A stretch of 23,731 nt of DNA from a virus, in IMG/VR virus record IMGVR_UViG_3300005613_003651, positions 1 to 23,731 of that record; one strand, given 5' to 3'. The position numbers and the translations under genes were made by a program. The notes beneath the pieces are model-generated. The model did not search any database. It worked only from the letters and a program-made list of their open reading frames with translations, and was not told where the DNA came from. Every line of letters begins with the position of its first letter. Position 1 is the stretch's first letter. Shown here in pieces: positions 5,450-12,986 of this stretch.

Positions 5450-7363
5450 ATGCCTCTGAAAGATTTATCAACTCGATTAGCGGCTACAGGCAGTCAGCAC
5501 ATCGACATGACCCAGCCGCTGAACGTGTTTCATCCGTTGGCGGATGGGCTGGTTGGGTTGTGGCTGCCAGTGCCACAACTTATGGGAGGCAACAAGTGGA
5601 TCGATTTGTCGTGCTATGGCAATGATGGTGTGCTGACCGGCATGGATGCGACTGCATGGAGAGCGCAAAGCCAGGTTAATGGGTTTGGTAGTCTGGAATT
5701 CTTTGGAGTCGGTTTGGCGGATAGCGTGCAGACTCCGAATTCGCTTACGGGCGCGGTAAGCAAATACTCGGTGGCTGCGTGGGTATATGCGGATGAATAT
5801 GACGCCACCACCAACAGGCTCAGCGCAATTGTAGACAACAGTATTACAACAGGCTCTGGTTTTCGGTTCGGTGTGCTTAATGATGCGAGCACGTTTAAGT
5901 TAAAGTTACAGAATAACTACGCATTTCTGTCACCTGGAGCTGTAGACCCTGATGCGTTGCCTACAGGACAATGGAATTTTGTTGCAGGTACTAGTGAGCA
6001 CTCAGGTAGCAACGCCACGATTTCAGCATACGTAAATGGCGTGTTGAAAAACACCCAGGCAGCCGCAGATGATTACGTATGCAACGCGTTAAACATAGCA
6101 TTTGGCGACAGGCCAACCGGTTCTGGTTCCTCGATTATAGAGTGGGATGGGAAGATCGCCATGGTGGCGATTTGGAAGCACCGTGCCCTCTCACCCGACG
6201 ACGTACGAGCACTCTACCAAGAGTCCCTAGCCGGCTACCCAACGCTGCTGAATCGCGGTAGTCGAAGAGTATTATCGACAGTAAGTGGAGGGGAAGAAAG
6301 TACAAGTAGTAGTTCTTTAACTTCTTCCAGTTCTAGTAGTTCTCTTACAAGTAGTTCAAGTAGTTCAAGTTCTTTAACTTCTTCCAGTTCTAGTACTAGT
6401 TCAACTTCTAGTACTAGTTCAACTTCTAGTACTTCGTCTAGTAGTAGTTCTTTAACTTCTTCCAGTTCTAGTACTAGTTCAACTTCTAGTACGAGTTCTC
6501 CTAGCAGTCAATCAGGAGAATCTACTTCTAGTTCCAGCAGTAGTTTAACAAGTTCCAGTTCTAGTACTAGTTCAACTTCTAGTACTAGTTCAGCTTCTAG
6601 TACTTCGTCTAGTTCTAGTTCTTTAACTTCTTCCAGTTCTAGTACTAGTTCAACTTCTAGTACTTCTTCACAGTCTAGTACTTCTAGTTCTAGTAGTTCT
6701 TTAACTTCCTCTTCAAGTTCAACTTCTAGTACCAGTTCTACTAGTAGTACTTCGTCTAGTAGCAGTTCTTTAACTTCTTCCAGTTCTAGTACTAGTTCAA
6801 CTTCTAGTACGAGTTCAACTTCTAGTACTTCGTCTAGTAGTAGTTCTTTAACTTCTTCCAGTTCTAGTACTAGTTCAACTTCTAGTACGAGTTCAACTTC
6901 TAGTACTAGTTCTCCTAGTAGTCAATCAGGAGAATCTACTTCTTCTAGTTCCAGTTCATTAACATCTTCATCTAGTTCACCATTTAGTATTTCTTCTGCT
7001 AGTAGTATAAGTCATGTCAGTAGTGGTAGTGAAGGCAGTATTGCTAGTGAAGGCAGTATTGCTCCTGGACCAGAAGAAACTTCTTCTTCTAGTACACCAT
7101 TCAGTACTTCCTCTACTTCCAGTTCTAGCAGTTCTTTAACAAGTTCTAGTAGTTCTGCTAGTAGCACATCTTCTAGTTCTAGTTCACTTACAAGCTCCAG
7201 TAGTTCATTAACTAGTAGTAGTTCATCTACAAGTTCATCTACAAGTTCTTCTAGTGTTGGACCTAAATTCCCTTATGGAAAAACAATAACAAAAGTTGGT
7301 ATAAGTTCTTCTACAATTACTAAAGTAGGTGCTGTTGGTAAGACAATAGCCATTCCTGTATAA
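5450..7363 (+). CDS. LamG-domain virion protein with long serine-rich region
   Basis: A 637-residue protein in three parts. Residues about 25-270 form a concanavalin A/LamG-like jelly roll: LADGLVGLWLP, the cue YGNDGVLTG (56-64), SKYSVAAWVYAD, QWNFVAGTSE, ISAYVNGVLK and the closing segment WDGKIAMVAIWKHRALSPD. These domains bind carbohydrate or act as display modules on virions. Residues 284-602 are almost entirely Ser with Thr and Leu, in repeats such as SSSLTSSSSSTSSTSS. The last 35 residues are a non-Ser tail in which ITKVG occurs twice. The start directly follows the previous stop without a Shine-Dalgarno. The LamG part is clearly GC-richer than the Ser-rich part and neighbours, so the gene looks like a fusion of modules. 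A fibre or head-decoration role is likely, but unproven. Confidence 0.8.
   Translation: MPLKDLSTRLAATGSQHIDMTQPLNVFHPLADGLVGLWLPVPQLMGGNKWIDLSCYGNDGVLTGMDATAWRAQSQVNGFGSLEFFGVGLADSVQTPNSLTGAVSKYSVAAWVYADEYDATTNRLSAIVDNSITTGSGFRFGVLNDASTFKLKLQNNYAFLSPGAVDPDALPTGQWNFVAGTSEHSGSNATISAYVNGVLKNTQAAADDYVCNALNIAFGDRPTGSGSSIIEWDGKIAMVAIWKHRALSPDDVRALYQESLAGYPTLLNRGSRRVLSTVSGGEESTSSSSLTSSSSSSSLTSSSSSSSSLTSSSSSTSSTSSTSSTSSTSSSSSSLTSSSSSTSSTSSTSSPSSQSGESTSSSSSSLTSSSSSTSSTSSTSSASSTSSSSSSLTSSSSSTSSTSSTSSQSSTSSSSSSLTSSSSSTSSTSSTSSTSSSSSSLTSSSSSTSSTSSTSSTSSTSSSSSSLTSSSSSTSSTSSTSSTSSTSSPSSQSGESTSSSSSSLTSSSSSPFSISSASSISHVSSGSEGSIASEGSIAPGPEETSSSSTPFSTSSTSSSSSSLTSSSSSASSTSSSSSSLTSSSSSLTSSSSSTSSSTSSSSVGPKFPYGKTITKVGISSSTITKVGAVGKTIAIPV
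6299..7255 (+). repeat. serine-codon tandem repeat tract
   Basis: A low-complexity coding tract of about 957 bases built from Ser codons of both families (AGT/AGC and TCT/TCA/TCC) with Thr, and Leu at intervals. Larger duplications are visible. The unit reading SPSSQSGEST starts at 6497 and again at 6911, each followed by a similar Ser block. EGSIA is doubled near 7030-7065. Because AGY and TCN codons cannot interchange by one substitution, the mixed units suggest expansion by recombination of mixed blocks together with selection for Ser. Confidence 0.9.
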
Positions 7364-7373
7364 TGGTGGTGTT

Positions 7374-7718
7374 ATGAGTTTAGTATACGCCTATCGTGGT
7401 AAAGGTATATCCCACGATATAGTTATTGTGGATAGAAATGGAAATACAATTACACCAGGAGGTAGTGATTTAGTACGAGCTACTATAGGTCATCAGGGAC
7501 AAACTGCTAAACTTACAGTTACAAGTGGTTCACCTACTGCTAATGGAAGTTCCTTTACAAAAGGATCTACTAATAGACTTAGATTAGATGCTTCTGATCT
7601 ATCTTTTCCTGCTGGTACATATAATCTCGACGTAGAACTTTTTGATCATTCAGATGCAGCCGAGTGGAAATTAGTATCTCGTCAAGTATTTTGTCTAGAA
7701 GAAGATATAGGATCTTAA
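7374..7718 (+). CDS. small virion protein with Ig-like/beta-sandwich pattern
   Basis: A 114-residue protein starting at ATG 7374 after GGTGGTG (7364-7370). The pattern is YRGKGISHDIVIVDRNGNTI, then a central Gly/Ser/Thr-rich stretch, LRLDASDLSFPAGTYNLDVE, and a final strand with WKLVSRQVF. The arrangement of an initial strand pair, a threshold for values (LDASDL.F..GTY.L.VE) and a last strand resembles N-terminal modules of phage baseplate or upper-fibre proteins and small stand-alone structural proteins. It has no catalytic residues. It lies between the LamG protein and the head-tail connector, so a role at the neck or in a surface appendage is likely. Confidence 0.6.
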   Translation: MSLVYAYRGKGISHDIVIVDRNGNTITPGGSDLVRATIGHQGQTAKLTVTSGSPTANGSSFTKGSTNRLRLDASDLSFPAGTYNLDVELFDHSDAAEWKLVSRQVFCLEEDIGS

Positions 7719-7719
7719 A

Positions 7720-8529
7720 ATGGGACAAATAGTAGATATAAGTTCTGTCATTTTAGAACTTGGATTGTCTTCTTCTATTACAGATGAAGAGAGAGGTATT
7801 ATTTCTGCTGCTATAACAAAAGCTGAAGGAGCAGTAAAAAGATACTTAAAGTATGATCCAGTACAAAGAGAAAGAACGGAATACTATCCTCAAGCTACTT
7901 TTACTACTCAAACATTTGCTTCTTTTTGGGAAACTACTGATACTCATGCTTATGAACGTAGGGTTTCAGGTGCTTCTACTGATGAATTACAAGTAAAACA
8001 TATACCTATTAGGGATATAAATTCATTAAGAGTAGATTATGATGGTCGTAGTGGGGAAATAGCTGGTTCCTTTGCAGCTTCTACAGAATATACAAGGGGG
8101 GAGGACTATTGGCTAAATGCTGATGGTATAGACAGTGATGGGAATCAGATTTGTAGAGATGGTATTATTCGTAGTTTTGGTTCTTGGCCTATTGAACCTG
8201 GATGTGTAAAGATTGTTTATACTGCTGGGTATGATAGAGAAGAATTAAGTGGACAAAATACTATTGTTGATGCTTCTCCTATTATGGATGCTGTGGTAGA
8301 CGAGGCTATTAGGAGAGCTAAGAAAGCTTTAGTTTGGAAAAAGAGTAGCACGTTAGGATTTACTGCTAGTCCATTAATGTCAGAATCTTTAGGTGATTAC
8401 AAATATTCATTAGGTTCTGGTAGTAATTCATTAATAGATAGAATGTTTGGTGGTTTGTATGATTTATTACCAGAAACTAAGTCTAAAATAGAAGAATTCA
8501 TTAATTTTGGATGGATGCTAGCTGGTTAA
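7720..8529 (+). CDS. head-tail connector (adaptor) protein, HK97 gp6-like
   Basis: A 269-residue protein. The N-terminal helices (SITDEERGIISAAITKAEGAVKRYLKYD, described in pieces: DEERGIISAAITKAEGAV then KRYLKYDPV) are typical of the connector proteins that dock under the portal ring. The middle is beta-rich (VKHIPIRDINSLRVDYDG, then CVKIVYTAGYDREE), and a later helical part (PIMDAVVDEAIRRAKKALVW) completes the known arrangement. At 269 residues it is longer than the small gp6 type and closer to the extended gp6/gp15-like connectors. The start lies one base after the previous stop with no Shine-Dalgarno. It probably forms a ring between portal and head-closure protein. Confidence 0.75.
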   Translation: MGQIVDISSVILELGLSSSITDEERGIISAAITKAEGAVKRYLKYDPVQRERTEYYPQATFTTQTFASFWETTDTHAYERRVSGASTDELQVKHIPIRDINSLRVDYDGRSGEIAGSFAASTEYTRGEDYWLNADGIDSDGNQICRDGIIRSFGSWPIEPGCVKIVYTAGYDREELSGQNTIVDASPIMDAVVDEAIRRAKKALVWKKSSTLGFTASPLMSESLGDYKYSLGSGSNSLIDRMFGGLYDLLPETKSKIEEFINFGWMLAG

Positions 8530-8554
8530 TTCTTTTTTAATTAGTAGGTATATA

Positions 8555-9280
8555 TTGTTACCAATAAGATTTCGTATTCATCTTACCTATAGATGTAATT
8601 TGAATTGTGAATATTGTGTACAGTTCGTAGACAAATTAAAATATGATGAAGATACTGACATTACAATACGTGATTTAGTAGATAGTGCCAGAATATTAAA
8701 GTTTTATAATATTCAAATTAGTTTGTTACGCATAACTGGAGGAGAACCTACATTACATCCCTTATTGAAAGAATGTTGTGAAGTTATAGCAAATAAATGG
8801 GAAAGCCATTTAAATGTAGTATTTTCTAATGGACAAATACCAGTACAAAAAATAAAAGGAATGCATTATTCTATTTCTGAAATTGGGGACATTAAAAAAG
8901 TAAATCATAAACCTCCTATGATTTCTCCTTTTGATTTAGGAATAGAACCAGTATTTGGTTTTACAATACCTTGTACTCAAATGAACAGATGTGGAAGGTT
9001 GTTTGATACATATGGATTTTCGTATTGTGCTAGTGCTGGTAGTATTGGAAGATTAATTGGTATAGATCCTTATCATTCTAAACCAGTTATGTTAGGAATA
9101 CCAGAAATGTGCCAGCATTGTCCTTGGTCTTTATCAAAAAGTGTACGAGTAGATTTAGCAGAAAAAGTAAAAGAAGGAAAGATAAAATATCCTACAAATA
9201 CATATAGAGAAGGATTAGAGAGACAATTAGATGATCCCTTTTTTTTCAAGAAATTTATAGATAGAACGAATAATAATTAG
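8555..9280 (+). CDS. radical SAM protein with extra C-terminal Cys cluster
   Basis: A 241-residue protein with the radical SAM cluster motif CNLNCEYC (Cys14, Cys18, Cys21), which binds a 4Fe-4S centre, and TGGEPTLHP (61-69), the GGE motif for S-adenosylmethionine. The C-terminal part has Cys140, Cys146, Cys158, Cys186 and Cys189 (IPCTQMNRCGRLF, SYCASAG, MCQHCPW). This spacing suggests a second iron-sulfur site of SPASM/twitch type, common in enzymes modifying peptides or complex substrates. The start appears to be TTG 8555 with GTAGG upstream (8544-8548); no ATG precedes the Cys motif. The gene is very AT-rich (17 of 60 bases G+C at 8641-8700) and separates two head-tail joining genes, so it looks like an inserted accessory gene. 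Product unknown: epimerisation, methylthiolation or crosslinking are all possible. Confidence 0.88.
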   Translation: MLPIRFRIHLTYRCNLNCEYCVQFVDKLKYDEDTDITIRDLVDSARILKFYNIQISLLRITGGEPTLHPLLKECCEVIANKWESHLNVVFSNGQIPVQKIKGMHYSISEIGDIKKVNHKPPMISPFDLGIEPVFGFTIPCTQMNRCGRLFDTYGFSYCASAGSIGRLIGIDPYHSKPVMLGIPEMCQHCPWSLSKSVRVDLAEKVKEGKIKYPTNTYREGLERQLDDPFFFKKFIDRTNNN

Positions 9281-9290
9281 AGAAATATCT

Positions 9291-9662
9291 ATGTCTTTAT
9301 TAGATAACTTTCCTCATAAGTGCTCTATAAGTAAACGTGTTCGTACTGGTGGAACACTGAGTGGTTCCAAAGACTCTTTAACAGTAGAACAAACTAATGT
9401 AGAATGTTGGGAACAATATGCTTCCAGTTCAGAAATAGCTGATTATGAAAAAGCTGGGATGAGTATCAATAGGAAAATATATTTCCTAACTGATCCTGGT
9501 GTTAACGTAAGACATATAATTCAAATTACGGAAAGAAATGGTAGTACTGTTTCTAGTCCAATTGAGTTAGAAGTAAGAACAGAAGCATTACCGGATGCTT
9601 CGGCTGGTTTAGGAGTTGTTTATCGGGTCATGGCAGAGGAAATTACGTCAGAAAGCAATTAA
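9291..9662 (+). CDS. probable head-closure (stopper) protein
   Basis: A 123-residue protein that fits the head-closure/head-tail joining family (SPP1 gp16 and similar). It opens with MSLLDNFPHKCSISKRV, where the family has an L...P..C.I.R pattern. The centre is a short beta-barrel (VECWEQYASSSEIADYEKAG, then INRKIYFLTDPGVNVRHIIQ), and it ends with strands in a GVVYRVMAEEI pattern. The second strand after the mutation-prone S-E-I segment carries I.F..DPG.... as in closure proteins that set a value for D or V before a long hairpin. It should bind below the connector and hold the packaged DNA. The radical SAM gene separates it from its usual partner. Confidence 0.7.
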   Translation: MSLLDNFPHKCSISKRVRTGGTLSGSKDSLTVEQTNVECWEQYASSSEIADYEKAGMSINRKIYFLTDPGVNVRHIIQITERNGSTVSSPIELEVRTEALPDASAGLGVVYRVMAEEITSESN

Positions 9663-9664
9663 TA

Positions 9665-10009
9665 ATGAAAGTACAATGTACAGATATAAAGGATTTTTTG
9701 GACAATATAATAGCAGATGGTCCTAGTAATGTTGATAGGAAAGTTATTTATGTCAATATTGAAAAGCGACAAGTAGGTGATATAGAAGTCAAAAAACAAA
9801 TATCTCTACAATGTTATGCTGCTATAAATGTTGTAATTGATAACAGTTATTACATTTTGTATATGGAATCAGATTGTGGTATAGATTATACTGACGCTTC
9901 CGCTTGTTTTGATGGTACAAGAAAGGCTACTTTAATAAAGGATAGAGTGGAAAAGTTTTGTGAAGAAAATGGACTTACTATTCGTCCGGGGAAACTTGAT
10001 TTTAGTTAG
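9665..10009 (+). CDS. small phage protein, function unknown
   Basis: A 114-residue protein starting two bases after the previous stop (TAATAATG). It mixes strands and helices (RKVIYVNIEKRQVGDIE, then QISLQCYAAINVVIDNS) and contains five Cys. There is no metal-binding arrangement clear enough to name. The C-terminal half (TDASACFDGTRKATLIKD, then EKFCEENGLTIRPG) looks like a helix followed by a strand. I do not recognise the family. Its position between head closure and portal genes suggests a conserved part of the morphogenesis module. Confidence 0.6.
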   Translation: MKVQCTDIKDFLDNIIADGPSNVDRKVIYVNIEKRQVGDIEVKKQISLQCYAAINVVIDNSYYILYMESDCGIDYTDASACFDGTRKATLIKDRVEKFCEENGLTIRPGKLDFS

Positions 10010-10020
10010 AGAGGAAAGAA

Positions 10021-10482
10021 ATGAGTCTTGTAAAACACACAAGTAATGAGGAAGCCAAGAATTCTTTTTTAAAGGGATTTGGTGATGCTGTTTTTAGTGG
10101 TCAATGGATGGCTGCTGTTTGGTACAAAGATGAAAGGGGAAATATCATAGGTAAAAATACTACCTATGGATTTCCTACAGAGGCTTTTGATTTTGTAATA
10201 AGGGATTTATTTAATTCTTGTGAGGCTAAAAGACAAGAGGCAGATAAAGCTGAAATGCCTCCACTTCCTTTAGCTCCTCATTTACGTGAAAAACCCTTTG
10301 AGATAAGTGATCCTGTTACTACTAAGTTCTTTACTACAGATGAAGGAACAAAAGTAGATCAACCTCCATTGGAAGATAATAATAAAAAACCATTTAACAT
10401 AGAAGAATACAGATCAGATAAACCTGTAATTGGTGATTTGTCTAAAATGCCAGAGGAATTAAATGTGGAAAAAGATACGTAA
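10021..10482 (+). CDS. hydrophilic phage protein, function unknown
   Basis: A 153-residue protein with a good Shine-Dalgarno (AGAGGAAAG at 10010-10018) before ATG 10021. The first 75 residues look folded (FLKGFGDAVFSGQWMAAVWY, then ERGNIIGKNTTYGFPTEAFD). The rest is Pro- and charge-rich and probably disordered (PPLPLAPHLREKPFE, NNKKPFNIEEYRSDK). No motif is recognised. It overlaps the following coiled-coil gene by 20 bases, so translation is linked. An 8-bp inverted repeat (10146-10153 with 10161-10168) lies inside, but stems of this size are expected by chance in a sequence of this length. Confidence 0.65.
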   Translation: MSLVKHTSNEEAKNSFLKGFGDAVFSGQWMAAVWYKDERGNIIGKNTTYGFPTEAFDFVIRDLFNSCEAKRQEADKAEMPPLPLAPHLREKPFEISDPVTTKFFTTDEGTKVDQPPLEDNNKKPFNIEEYRSDKPVIGDLSKMPEELNVEKDT

Positions 10483-10843
10483 ATGGTTTATTTCATATTT
10501 TGCTACACGTAAGATAATTGCTTGTGATATTATTACTGGAAAAGCTGAATTACGTGCAAAGAAGTATGTAAAGTTACTAGCTAAAAGAGAAAAACAGTTA
10601 AAGTCTTTACAAAAGCAATTGTATTCTCTTAATGAACGTCTTTCAGAAGAATTAGAAGATGCTCTTGCTGCCCAAAAAAGGTATGAGGAAGCTCTATCAG
10701 CACAACAAAGTGAGTTGAAAATCCTTAGAGAAGTGACTTTGCCTACATTGACTTCTCAGCATAAACTACTTTTGCAAAGATATGATGCCGAGATTGCGAT
10801 TCAAATACGTAGACAAGTAGCTGCTTCTCCCCACAACGAGTAA
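10463..10843 (+). CDS. basic coiled-coil protein
   Basis: A 126-residue protein starting at ATG 10463 inside the end of the preceding gene. The N-terminus is basic and aromatic (MWKKIRKWFISYFATRK), able to lie on membrane or nucleic acid. Residues about 30-105 are a long helix with heptad spacing (AKREKQLKSLQKQLYSLNE, then SEELEDALAAQKRYEE), a strong coiled coil. No enzymatic motif is seen. Small coiled-coil proteins near the portal gene may act as internal or scaffold-like proteins or as membrane-attached accessory factors; I cannot decide between them. Confidence 0.65.
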   Translation: MWKKIRKWFISYFATRKIIACDIITGKAELRAKKYVKLLAKREKQLKSLQKQLYSLNERLSEELEDALAAQKRYEEALSAQQSELKILREVTLPTLTSQHKLLLQRYDAEIAIQIRRQVAASPHNE

Positions 10844-10849
10844 TCTATT

Positions 10850-12412
10850 ATGGACGCATTAACAGCCGCATTAGATAGAGTTAATGCTGTAGCTAATACA
10901 GCTAATAAAACTGCTTTGTCTATGAAGCAAACAGGTATTATATCTAACGAAATTTCTCCTAGTTCCTTTTCCAATTTCAGTTTTGGACAGGAAAGAATGG
11001 GAGATAATTTTAGATATAGTCTATTTCGTGGTTGGCTTTATTCGGCTGTTAATGCGTTGGCTTGTGAGGCAGCAGGACAGCCTGTTAATGTAGGGAAGTT
11101 TATAAAGTCTGAAGAGAATTATAATAGGGAAGAGAGAAGAGGAATTTCTTCTAGAAAGTCATTTTATTTAAGTAAAATGACTAATTCTATGCGGTCTAAA
11201 TCTATAGAGCATGGGATTGAAGTAACAAACAACAATCCTTTGTACTATGCTTTGGAAAAGCCTAATTCTATTCAACATAGATGGCAATTTGTTTACACAT
11301 TTGTTGCTAATTTGAATATTACTGGATGGGCTTACATTGTTGCTGATATAGACAGTGAAGGGAATCCAGAGTTCTATTCAATACCTACAACTTGGATTAC
11401 TCCCGTACATAAAAAAGGTAAAGCTTTTGCAGAATTCAAAATAAAGAATCCTAATGAGGCTGGAGAAGGGAAAACACTTAGTAGGGAAAATGTAGCTTTT
11501 GCTCATTTACCTAATCCCAGTGATCCTTTGCTCAGTGGATTAGCTCCTTCTACTTCTCAAATTCTTGCTATTCGTGTAGATGATCATATTCAAACGTCTC
11601 AAGAGAGATTCTTTGAGAATGGAGTATTTCCTAGTGTTATTGTAACTGTAGGTAAAGATCCTCATCCTGATGTTGCTAGTGGGATACGTCCTAGACTTAC
11701 AGGAGAACAACGTAGACAAATTACTGGGGCTATTAGGAAAACAATGTCTGGAGTTACTAATTATGGTAATCCGGCCATTGTGGATGGTTTAATAGAGAAA
11801 ATAGAAAGGCTGTCAGCTACTCAGAACGAAATGGGATGGGAAAAGTCTGAGGATGCTGTAATGGACCGCATTCTTAGTGCTTTTAGTGTCCCTCCCTTTA
11901 TTTTAGGTAAAGCTTTACCTGGTAGTTATTCTCAAGCTTATGTAACTAGGGAGATATTCTGTCAGAGAGTTAATACATTCTTAGACATGCTTAGTACAGT
12001 AATGACTAACTTTGTCAATCTAAGGATGCCTGAGAGTGATGATGTATTAGTTTGGTGGGAAAAAAGTAATCCTGTTGATCCTTCTATTAGATCGAAAGAG
12101 ATTATAGAAGCTAGGAAGTTGCACGATATTACTCAGGATGAATATAGAGCCCATTTAGGATTACCTCCTGCTGAAGAAGAGGAAAAGCGTAGTAAGTTCT
12201 TTGATAGCCCTGCTAGCATGCGTAGTGTGCATGAGTTACTTTCCAAAGTGACTTTGGGTGAAATTTCTGCTGATTCTGCATCTCAAATACTTTCATTGTT
12301 TTTTGAAATTCCTTTGGAAGACGCAAATAATATAGTGGGTAGTACACAAGAAAATCAGTTAATACAAGAAAGTGTACGCATGCTAGAAGAAATTACTAAC
12401 CGTTTAAATTAA
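10850..12412 (+). CDS. portal protein, HK97 family
   Basis: A 520-residue protein with the build of HK97-type portal proteins, which form the dodecameric ring for DNA entry and exit. Early motif: FRGWLYSAVNALACEAAGQP, corresponding to the V..av..ia..ia..p segment. Middle: PLYYALEKPNSIQHRWQFVY, LNITGWAYIVADIDSEGNPE, then PNPSDPLLSGLAPSTSQ, equivalent to the h.......GlSpl signature. Later: ERFFENGVFPSVIVTV (the ...f..NGa.p.g.l pattern), FSVPPFILGKALPGSYSQAY, with the clip/crown-region signature vPp.llG......y, and a final DEYRAHLGLPPAEEE. Length is typical or slightly long. The start is ATG 10850, six bases after the previous stop. The terminase genes usually found just upstream are not there. 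Confidence 0.9.
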   Translation: MDALTAALDRVNAVANTANKTALSMKQTGIISNEISPSSFSNFSFGQERMGDNFRYSLFRGWLYSAVNALACEAAGQPVNVGKFIKSEENYNREERRGISSRKSFYLSKMTNSMRSKSIEHGIEVTNNNPLYYALEKPNSIQHRWQFVYTFVANLNITGWAYIVADIDSEGNPEFYSIPTTWITPVHKKGKAFAEFKIKNPNEAGEGKTLSRENVAFAHLPNPSDPLLSGLAPSTSQILAIRVDDHIQTSQERFFENGVFPSVIVTVGKDPHPDVASGIRPRLTGEQRRQITGAIRKTMSGVTNYGNPAIVDGLIEKIERLSATQNEMGWEKSEDAVMDRILSAFSVPPFILGKALPGSYSQAYVTREIFCQRVNTFLDMLSTVMTNFVNLRMPESDDVLVWWEKSNPVDPSIRSKEIIEARKLHDITQDEYRAHLGLPPAEEEEKRSKFFDSPASMRSVHELLSKVTLGEISADSASQILSLFFEIPLEDANNIVGSTQENQLIQESVRMLEEITNRLN

Positions 12413-12426
12413 TTGGTGTTTTTATT

Positions 12427-12750
12427 ATGAGTGGTAATGGGCAAGTTATACATAGTAATATGTTAGTTACTAGTACTCCTGATGACATTTCATTGTGTCA
12501 AGCAGTAGAAGATAAGTTCAAGGATCTTTGTAATATACATCCTAAAATGACTGGAGTTCATTTACAAATACCTAAAAGATTAGAAAAGTATATGATAAAT
12601 TGGCGGACAATGGCTATACGTTTTAAGAATGGGGATTTTAGACATACTGACATAGAAAAGAAATCATTAAGAACTATTGCCGAATGGACTTTACGTGTAA
12701 ATGCCAGGTTACGTAACCAAGAAATACCAATAGTTAGATGGAGAGACTAA
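12427..12750 (+). CDS. small basic phage protein, function unknown
   Basis: A 107-residue protein following the portal gene by 14 bases, with GGTG (12414-12417) as a weak upstream signal. It is mixed alpha and beta, with CQAVEDKFKDLCNIHPKM, then VHLQIPKRLEKYMINWRT and a basic C-terminal helix (IAEWTLRVNARLRNQEIP). No known motif is recognised. The stop overlaps the preferred start of the next gene by one base (TAATG). Retained position in the head module suggests an assembly-related protein, but the role is unknown. Confidence 0.6.
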   Translation: MSGNGQVIHSNMLVTSTPDDISLCQAVEDKFKDLCNIHPKMTGVHLQIPKRLEKYMINWRTMAIRFKNGDFRHTDIEKKSLRTIAEWTLRVNARLRNQEIPIVRWRD

Positions 12751-12986
12751 TGATTGACTGGATTTCTCTAATTGTGGGACTTATTCTTGGATTTATCATT
12801 GGAGCCGTTAGTGATTCTAAAGGGAGCAATAAAACTTTTCTTGAACAGTTAAATCTTGTAAAAGACAGTATGCATAAGAACAATAAGTTTTATGCATCTA
12901 TTTTTGTAAGTGGTGAAGAGTCGAATGATGGTGATGAGGAGGATTTATCTTTACCATTACAAAGTGATAGTTGGAGAAATAATTAA
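12750..12986 (+). CDS. single-span membrane protein
   Basis: A 78-residue protein. ATG 12750 is chosen over ATG 12738 because it overlaps the preceding TAA by one base and has GGAGAG (12740-12745) four bases upstream. Residues about 2-20 (WISLIVGLILGFIIGAVS) are a hydrophobic helix with G-xxx-G spacing; the remainder is polar and ends acidic (ESNDGDEEDLSLP). Topology is probably N-terminal anchor with a cytoplasmic or periplasmic tail. Single-span small proteins in phages may be holins, antiholins or exclusion proteins, but no specific evidence selects one. Confidence 0.6.
   Translation: MIDWISLIVGLILGFIIGAVSDSKGSNKTFLEQLNLVKDSMHKNNKFYASIFVSGEESNDGDEEDLSLPLQSDSWRNN

Noticed and set aside
6079-6261. 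60-residue + strand frame inside the LamG coding region
   Set aside because: It lies wholly in another frame of a recognised domain and has no conserved features.
6299-7255. CRISPR-like array of short repeats
   Set aside because: The repeats are Ser codons in one continuous reading frame, without fixed repeat length, unique spacers or nearby cas genes.
7392-7419. 8-bp inverted repeats near several starts (7392-7419, 10856-10887 and others)
   Set aside because: They seem to follow the pattern of the longer stems, but their number is close to the chance expectation, so they were not used as evidence.
10850-12412. Search for terminase genes next to the portal
   Set aside because: None of the proteins in the window shows Walker motifs or a nuclease signature of a large terminase; the genes must lie outside the window.
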